DNA of 10,589 bases. Origin: JBEKCP01 sp050014815 (GTDB lineage Bacteria; Planctomycetota; Planctomycetia; Pirellulales; Thermoguttaceae). This document shows, piece after piece, positions 5,908-10,589 of this stretch; the stretch's first letter is position 1; each line of letters begins with the position of its first letter. Both the position numbers and the translations under genes were made by a program. Under the pieces are notes generated by a model. The model searched no databases, was not told the DNA's origin, and saw only the letters and a list, made by a program, of their open reading frames with translations. The stretch is taken from the NCBI GenBank assembly GCA_050014815.1, contig JBEKCP010000139.1:1-10589 (forward strand), read 5' to 3'.

Positions 5908-6273
5908 ATGGCAGTTATTCAGCCAATGCGAATCACGTGTACGGGTTGCGGGGCGTGTTGCATGATGGGAGGGCCACCCGGATATGGCACCATTCTACAT
6001 CGAAAAGCAAGGTGGCCGGTCCAAAAGGACGTTGCTCGTACCAAGGCGATGCCAGCAGAGGCGAGGGAACTGATAATCCAGTTCTGGCAAGCGGTGGATC
6101 GCGGCGAAGCCGACGAGGACGGACCTTGCTGTTGGCTCGACCGGGAAACCCGCCAGTGCCGCTGGTACGAATTTCGCCCATCAGTCTGCAGGCAGTTTCG
6201 GGTGGGCAGCAAGTATTGTCTCTGCTGCCGGGCAGAGACCCCAGGTAGCCAGCTCGAAGCGGCTGCCGAATGA
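5908..6273 (+). CDS. YkgJ-family Cys-cluster (metal-binding) protein
   Basis: The product is 121 residues, typical for the family (PF03692). The N-terminal cluster is C11-x2-C14-x2-CC (17/18). The second part has the family's GPCCW (C74/C75), C84, and the signature YEFRPSVCRQF with C94, followed by C104, C106 and C107. These cysteines are thought to chelate zinc or an Fe-S cluster; the biochemical role is not known. The gene is the fourth in a co-directional run after the TubC-like gene, separated by 147 bp with its own strong ribosome site, so it may have its own promoter. Its presence beside a Gp37/Gp68 protein fits an accessory module of a mobile element. After its TGA no further element gene is seen. 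Confidence 0.85.
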   Translation: MAVIQPMRITCTGCGACCMMGGPPGYGTILHRKARWPVQKDVARTKAMPAEARELIIQFWQAVDRGEADEDGPCCWLDRETRQCRWYEFRPSVCRQFRVGSKYCLCCRAETPGSQLEAAAE

Positions 6274-6422
6274 TCCTAGTCGCGACGACGGAGCACTTGG
6301 GGAGCTGGTAGCGGCTAGGTCGCGAAGAGGTTGGCGACCGCCCTGTGGACGTTCCTATGACGTCAAGGACTTCCGAACACCTCCCAAACCCCCAAATGGG
6401 AGCCGAGTTGGTTTAATATTAA
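6274..6422. other. Non-coding stretch after the YkgJ gene
   Basis: No gene is supported here. A 19-codon ATG frame (6357-6416) is too short to judge. Towards the right end the base composition turns AT-rich around the 26-bp palindrome, in contrast with the GC-rich genes on both sides. This is a plausible location for the right edge of the mobile module or for regulation of what follows. Confidence 0.5.
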
Positions 6423-6430
6423 ACCAACTC
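6405..6430. repeat. Perfect 26-bp palindrome
   Basis: Two 13-base arms, GAGTTGGTTTAAT and its exact reverse complement, meet without a spacer. The centre is AT-rich (TTTAATATTAAA). It sits alone between the YkgJ gene and the relic reading frame. Possible roles are an operator for a dimeric regulator, a recombination or replication site of the element, or an RNA hairpin; the lack of a spacer and of a U-run argues against a simple terminator. Confidence 0.9.
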
Positions 6431-6632
6431 CGTTAATCTGGAGAATTTAGCAGCTTCAAATGAGGACAACGAAAGCCATAGTGCCACTCACAAGCGAGTC
6501 CTCCAAGTACCCGAGACGAACCAGGCTCCTGGCCTGGCCTCTGCGGCCCGGGTGGAAGAGACCCTCAGCTATGCGGACCTGGTCCATCGCCTGACCAATC
6601 TTGGCCGGCTGGTCGTGCTGCCGGACGAGTGA
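6423..6632 (+). pseudogene. N-terminal relic of a secreted PVC-type protein (DUF2961-like lead-in)
   Basis: The frame is open from 6423 to a TGA at 6630-6632 but has no ATG. Its end reads RVEETLSYADLVHRLTNLGR followed by LVVLPDE. This resembles the conserved lead-in (YADLVxRLTDLExLAVLPxPGE) that I recall from the mature N-terminus of large secreted proteins, often with DUF2961, in planctomycetes and lentisphaeral bacteria. The stop falls just where the main domain should begin, and nothing of that domain is seen downstream. An ATG at 6460 in another frame gives MRTTKAIVPL, which could be the old signal-peptide start after a frameshift. I read this as a broken gene left next to the module edge. 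Confidence 0.4.
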
Positions 6633-6754
6633 GCCGCTTGACAGGCCGAGAACATGAACGAGAATCAGACATGTTGGGCTACGGCCGTGGGGTCCGGGTG
6701 GCCACGACAAGGCTACGGACTCCGTGAACGGTTATGTCCTTTTCTTGCGCATCC

Positions 6755-6760
6755 GGGAGG
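6755..6760 (+). promoter_or_regulatory. Ribosome binding site of the large secreted protein gene
   Basis: GGGAGG with an 8-nt spacer precedes the ATG at 6769. It fixes the start directly before a hydrophobic signal-peptide-like sequence. Confidence 0.7.
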
Positions 6761-6768
6761 AAGGACCA

Positions 6769-9700
6769 ATGTTGAAATGTGTTCTGAAATTACTGTTCCT
6801 CTTCGGCGGCATGCTGATTTCGTCGTCATGTCTCCGGGCGGACGGGGCAAAGGTGGGAATGCCCATCCGTTATTCATTGCCTGGCGGCGGACTATTGCCG
6901 AAGACCTACCGGGTGACGCTGGCCATTGTCGACCCGAAGAATCCGGATTGGATCGTCAGCCAGTTCCTCGCCGGAGAGCCGCGGACGGTCACCCGCGAGA
7001 ACGCTGGCCAATTCACCGATTACTGGGATGGCCTGGATGATAATTTCATGCCAGTGCCGCCGGGCGTGTACGGGCTGAAAGGCATCTTCATGCCGGCGGA
7101 CAAATGGCAGGTAGACGGTGAGTATCACTCGATTGTTCCGCAGTTTGTCACCGGAATTTCCCCCTGGGTACCCCGGCCCGAGCAGTGGAAAGACCCTGCG
7201 CGGCTCTACGCGGCTGACCCGGCGAGCGGTCCCTCGCATATTATGGATGTCGACGTGGGAACGAATAGCGTCGCCGTATTCTACTACGGTTACTTGGAAA
7301 TCATCGCGAATAACGTCCAGGTCGATCTGAAGAAGCCGATCGGCTATGAACAACTTCTGCGCACGTATGATTCCGGCGGGGCTGGGGGCGGCCCATGCAC
7401 CTGTACGGACGGTGAATCGATTTGGGGCTTCAGCACCGATGGTGGGCTGAAATTCATCTATCGTGCCGATGGAAAACCGTTCGGCGACGGCGCCGGCGCG
7501 AACCGCCGGAATGTGACCCTGGCCAAAGGTTGGGTGAAGTCGCTGGCGGCCTATCGGGATCGGGCGGCTGGCAAATCGTATGTCTACGTGGCGGAAGGCG
7601 GCAGGATCATCGCCGCGAAACGGGGATGGCCGGATTATTACGAGAGCGACACGGAGTTCATCGATAGAATTGTCGTCTTGGCCGGTGAAAGTGGACGAAA
7701 ACTGGCGGAATTGCCGGTACGCCGTCCCCGCAGCGTGGTAGCGCGCTATGGGACGCTCTATGTTCTGCATCAGAACGATGCAGGGGCATACCTGGTCAGT
7801 ACCGCAGCATTGGCGGCCGGCGTGCCGCAAGGTACGCTGCATCCGCTGTTTACCGTGGCAGCAGCCATTACGCCGTTCGACCTGGAGCAAGACAGCCATG
7901 GGCGCTTTTACCTGAGTGATCCCGGCGCGAACAAGGTCTATCAACTGGATCGCGAGGGGAGGATTCTACGCACGTTCGGCCGCCTTAATGTCCAGAAGCC
8001 CGGTAGCTATGATCCCGAAACGTTTATGTCTCCGGGCAAGCTGGCCACCTGGCGGGACCCCGACGGCAACGATCGCCTGTTGGTTGTCGATCAGGCCGGG
8101 CCAACGAATACCAGCGAGTGGAGCGCCGAAGGCAGGTTGTTGCGACAGTTCATCGGGCTGCAGACGAACTGCAATAACTATGGCTATACGATCGATCGGG
8201 AGCATCCCGAAGACCTGTATATTATCGGCGCGCAAGGCTGGCTGACGCGATTCAGAATGGATTACGCCGGGGCGACGTGGAAGGTGGACGCGGTGTGGCC
8301 GGATATCGGAACGGAACCTTTGTTCCCGCAGTGCGCCTTTCCGCGAATCGTGAATTGGAACGGCCAGAAGTATCTGTGTTGCAGTTCGAGTACCCGCACG
8401 TGCTCCGTCTACCGCCTGGACGGCGACCGCTGGCTGCTCTCCGCGGGTATCCTTCGGAAGACCGTGAACAATCGATCGCAATGGTTCTCTTGGCATGATG
8501 CCAACGGCGACGGCAAGGTGCAGGAGGAGGAGTATCGGGATAGCCCCATGCAGCTACCGGGCTTTGTGCTGAAGTATTTTGGGGAGCAATGGCTGGATGA
8601 TCTGTCGCTCATGGCCATCAACCAGAATGGCCGCGATATCTGGCGACTGATTCCTACGGGCTTCGATGAACACCAGAATCCGATCTTTACCAGATGGGAA
8701 AAGGTCATCACGGATCCGATCTTCCAGGCCCGCTCCCAGAATACCGCCGATGCTATCCATGGCGGCAACGAGTTGGATGACCGATTCAGCAGCGACTGGG
8801 CCATGGCGAGAGGGTCCGTTAGGGACGGGTTCTACGTCACTGCTCGGGGCGGCCAGATGTTCAGCGCCAACATGAGCGGGCAGGATAAGATTTCACGGTA
8901 CGTTCCCGATGGCAAAGGTGGATATGCGATGAAGTGGCGCACCGGCCGCCAGGCCCTGAATGGGAGGGCGAAGCAAGGTGAAATCGTCGGCTCCATCTTT
9001 ATCGAGCCCCCCATCAATGGCCTGTTGAGCGTCATCGATAATTCACGCAGCGGGGTGTTGTTGTATACCGAAGACGGCCTGTATGTGGAGACCCTTTTTC
9101 CGCAGCGACCCGCCTCGGAGGTCGGCATCTTCGCGCTGCCCGGTGAATTCTTCCAAGGCGTCGTCTATCCGAATCGGAATGACGGCAGCATCTATATCGG
9201 CGTGGGCAAAGCAACCCCGCTGATTTTCAAAGCGGAGGGGTGGTCGCTGACGCGGAATCCGGTCCAACGGTTGACGACCCTGCCGAAGACCGTAATGATT
9301 GCCGCCAGCCAGATCGCCGACCCGCCGGAAATCGCCTTGACGATGCGAGGGAATGCCGGCGTCCAGAAGATCGTTCGCTTCGCGCCGGCAACCGGCGGGG
9401 CCGTGCTCGATGGCTCTATGGCCGGGTGGGAGTCCTGCGAGCCGGTGCAATTCCAGGCCGATGATAGGCAGACGGTCGAAGTGCGTACGATCTATGATCC
9501 GGAAAACCTGTATTTACGCTGGCACGCACGGTTGTCTAACACATTCGATCCCAAACCCCTGCTGCCGGTTGAGCGTATTTTCTCGCATGGCCGCCTGGCG
9601 GACACACTGAGTTTTTATATCCAGGGCGATTTGAACGCAAAACCAACTGGACCTGTCGATGGCCGGCCTGGCGATGTGCGCATCGTTCTTGGCATCTTCA

Positions 9701-10589
9701 AGGATGTCGATACGCTTCGTCCGGTGGCATTGGGGATGTATCCTGCCTGGCAGGGGGTAGGGAAGCCCATGCCACAGAGCTATCAGTCGCCAACCGGCAA
9801 AGTGGAATTTGCGCATGTAGGCCCTCTGGTCAATGCGAAGCTGAATTTCGTGATGGATGAGGATCGCAAAGGCTTTGTACTGGTTGCCGGGATCCCTCGC
9901 AGCGCCATTCCCGGTCTGCCACGGTTATCGGGTGACGTGCGCACAATGGTGAATTTTGAAGCCACCTTTGCCGGCCACAACAAGTTCTGGTGGGCCAACA
10001 GTGATGGCTCGGCAAACTCCGAAACGTACGACGAACCGTCCGAGGCACGGCTCTATCCGGGTAGCTGGGCGCCAGCGCAGTTTCAGGACCTCGCTCATGC
10101 CCTGGTTCTGCGCAACTGGCTCATCTGCGGCCCCTTTGGCGGGCCGGGGGCTGAAAAATTCACCCCCGACCTGTCGGACCAGCCTCTCCCCGGCACCAAG
10201 AAGGGCGCCAAGCAGGCAGGGCGCGAGTTCTGCGAGGCGGCCAGCTATCCGCCGGATGACAAGAAGGTAGATTTGCGGGCTGTCTACCGGGGGGAACTGG
10301 TCGGTGGCTACTGGCAGGATCCCGGCCAGGTGCGATGGCGCTCAGCGAAGACGGCGGACCTGGATACCCGTGTTATTTGTGGTCCAGCAGCCCAGGTTTG
10401 GTACGGGGCTAGCTGGATCCTTGCGCCGGCCGAGACGACGGTGAAGTTCCAATTCCAGGGCCATCCGCAAACTTATTACCGCTGGTTTCTCAACAGTGAA
10501 AAGGTGCTGGACGGACAAATAGGCATTACCGGCGAACCGGGAGTTGTCGAGAAGACGGTAACCCTTCGTCACGGTTGGAATCAAGTGTT
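6769..10589 (+). CDS. Large secreted beta-propeller/CBM9-like multidomain protein, 3' end beyond the window
   Basis: The frame runs 1,273 codons without a stop and leaves the window. Residues 1-24 (MLKCVLKLLFLFGGMLISSS..) form a signal peptide, so the protein is exported. Residues about 45-112 resemble a FlgD-like Ig domain (VTLAIVDPKNPDW, YWDGLDDNFMPVPPGVYGLKG). About 150-860 is a long beta-rich region with NHL/propeller-type strands (GRFYLSDPGANKVYQLDREG, DRLLVVDQAG). A canonical EF-hand loop lies inside it: D577, N579, D581, G582, E588. About 878-1070 resembles a CBM9-like carbohydrate-binding fold (LDGSMAGWESC, VRTIYDPENLYLRWHARLS, DTLSFYIQGD). From about 1115 (NWLICGPFGG, VDLRAVYRGE, YGASWILAPAETTVKF, YYRWFLNSEKVLDG) comes a beta-sandwich typical of large PVC secreted proteins. 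A role in binding extracellular polysaccharide is inferred; no catalytic domain is identified. Confidence 0.85.
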   Translation, partial: MLKCVLKLLFLFGGMLISSSCLRADGAKVGMPIRYSLPGGGLLPKTYRVTLAIVDPKNPDWIVSQFLAGEPRTVTRENAGQFTDYWDGLDDNFMPVPPGVYGLKGIFMPADKWQVDGEYHSIVPQFVTGISPWVPRPEQWKDPARLYAADPASGPSHIMDVDVGTNSVAVFYYGYLEIIANNVQVDLKKPIGYEQLLRTYDSGGAGGGPCTCTDGESIWGFSTDGGLKFIYRADGKPFGDGAGANRRNVTLAKGWVKSLAAYRDRAAGKSYVYVAEGGRIIAAKRGWPDYYESDTEFIDRIVVLAGESGRKLAELPVRRPRSVVARYGTLYVLHQNDAGAYLVSTAALAAGVPQGTLHPLFTVAAAITPFDLEQDSHGRFYLSDPGANKVYQLDREGRILRTFGRLNVQKPGSYDPETFMSPGKLATWRDPDGNDRLLVVDQAGPTNTSEWSAEGRLLRQFIGLQTNCNNYGYTIDREHPEDLYIIGAQGWLTRFRMDYAGATWKVDAVWPDIGTEPLFPQCAFPRIVNWNGQKYLCCSSSTRTCSVYRLDGDRWLLSAGILRKTVNNRSQWFSWHDANGDGKVQEEEYRDSPMQLPGFVLKYFGEQWLDDLSLMAINQNGRDIWRLIPTGFDEHQNPIFTRWEKVITDPIFQARSQNTADAIHGGNELDDRFSSDWAMARGSVRDGFYVTARGGQMFSANMSGQDKISRYVPDGKGGYAMKWRTGRQALNGRAKQGEIVGSIFIEPPINGLLSVIDNSRSGVLLYTEDGLYVETLFPQRPASEVGIFALPGEFFQGVVYPNRNDGSIYIGVGKATPLIFKAEGWSLTRNPVQRLTTLPKTVMIAASQIADPPEIALTMRGNAGVQKIVRFAPATGGAVLDGSMAGWESCEPVQFQADDRQTVEVRTIYDPENLYLRWHARLSNTFDPKPLLPVERIFSHGRLADTLSFYIQGDLNAKPTGPVDGRPGDVRIVLGIFKDVDTLRPVALGMYPAWQGVGKPMPQSYQSPTGKVEFAHVGPLVNAKLNFVMDEDRKGFVLVAGIPRSAIPGLPRLSGDVRTMVNFEATFAGHNKFWWANSDGSANSETYDEPSEARLYPGSWAPAQFQDLAHALVLRNWLICGPFGGPGAEKFTPDLSDQPLPGTKKGAKQAGREFCEAASYPPDDKKVDLRAVYRGELVGGYWQDPGQVRWRSAKTADLDTRVICGPAAQVWYGASWILAPAETTVKFQFQGHPQTYYRWFLNSEKVLDGQIGITGEPGVVEKTVTLRHGWNQV

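Noticed and set aside
1552..6375. Inverted copies of CAAGGACTT-N-CG at 1552-1563 (minus) and 6364-6375 (plus) as element ends
   Set aside because: A 12-base match with one mismatch between two regions of several hundred bases is close to chance and has no matching flanks.
6892..7944. 350-residue open frame on the minus strand within the large secreted-protein gene
   Set aside because: It is the antisense shadow of an uninterrupted 1,273-codon frame with signal peptide and ribosome site; its peptide has no family features.
1..10589. CRISPR array, rRNA, phage structural genes or toxin-antitoxin pair
   Set aside because: I saw no regularly spaced repeats, no rRNA-like sequence, and no recognisable capsid, terminase, tail or toxin motifs on either strand.

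Overview
The window reads as GC-rich DNA from a PVC-type bacterium, most likely a planctomycete or a lentisphaeral/kiritimatiellal relative. This is inferred from gene content: a divergent uroporphyrinogen-decarboxylase-like protein, a Gp37/Gp68 protein fused to a recombination/partition-type N-domain, a TubC-docking-like small protein, a YkgJ protein, and a very long secreted beta-propeller protein ending in a 'GPF'-type C-terminal domain. No rRNA or intact tRNA is present, so the placement is not firm.

Layout. (1) 1-105: C-terminal end of a 4Fe-4S ferredoxin-type protein. (2) 122-289: a MITE-like inverted-repeat element whose right end falls on the stop codon of a small minus-strand zinc-ribbon membrane protein (289-474). 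(3) 548-1516: a complete URO-D/MtaA-like protein. (4) About 1546-1803: a short reading frame crossing an antisense tRNA 3'-end-like sequence and resembling the C-terminal tails seen after tRNA-targeting integrases. It probably marks the left edge of an integrated element. (5) 2090-6273: a co-directional mobile-element module: SF3/AAA-like ATPase, optional 31-codon ORF, DUF3102/ParB-like plus Gp37/Gp68 radical-SAM-motif fusion, TubC-like protein, YkgJ Cys-cluster protein. (6) 6274-6768: no intact gene, but a perfect 26-bp palindrome and a relic resembling the N-terminus of a secreted PVC protein family. (7) 6769 to the window end: one open frame of 1,273 codons, not closed here, for a secreted multidomain protein (signal peptide, FlgD-like Ig domain, beta-propeller, EF-hand, CBM9-like domain, C-terminal beta-sandwich).

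How the genes may work together. The module at 2090-6273 has the tight spacing and common strand of an operon. The ATPase would serve replication of the element. The Gp37/Gp68 fusion, the TubC-like protein and YkgJ are accessory proteins of unknown function that share metal or Fe-S chemistry (CX3CX2C and a Cys-rich cluster). No integrase catalytic domain, phage structural gene or toxin is visible, so the element is partial, decayed or continues elsewhere. The flanking genes (URO-D-like, secreted propeller protein) look like ordinary chromosomal PVC genes.
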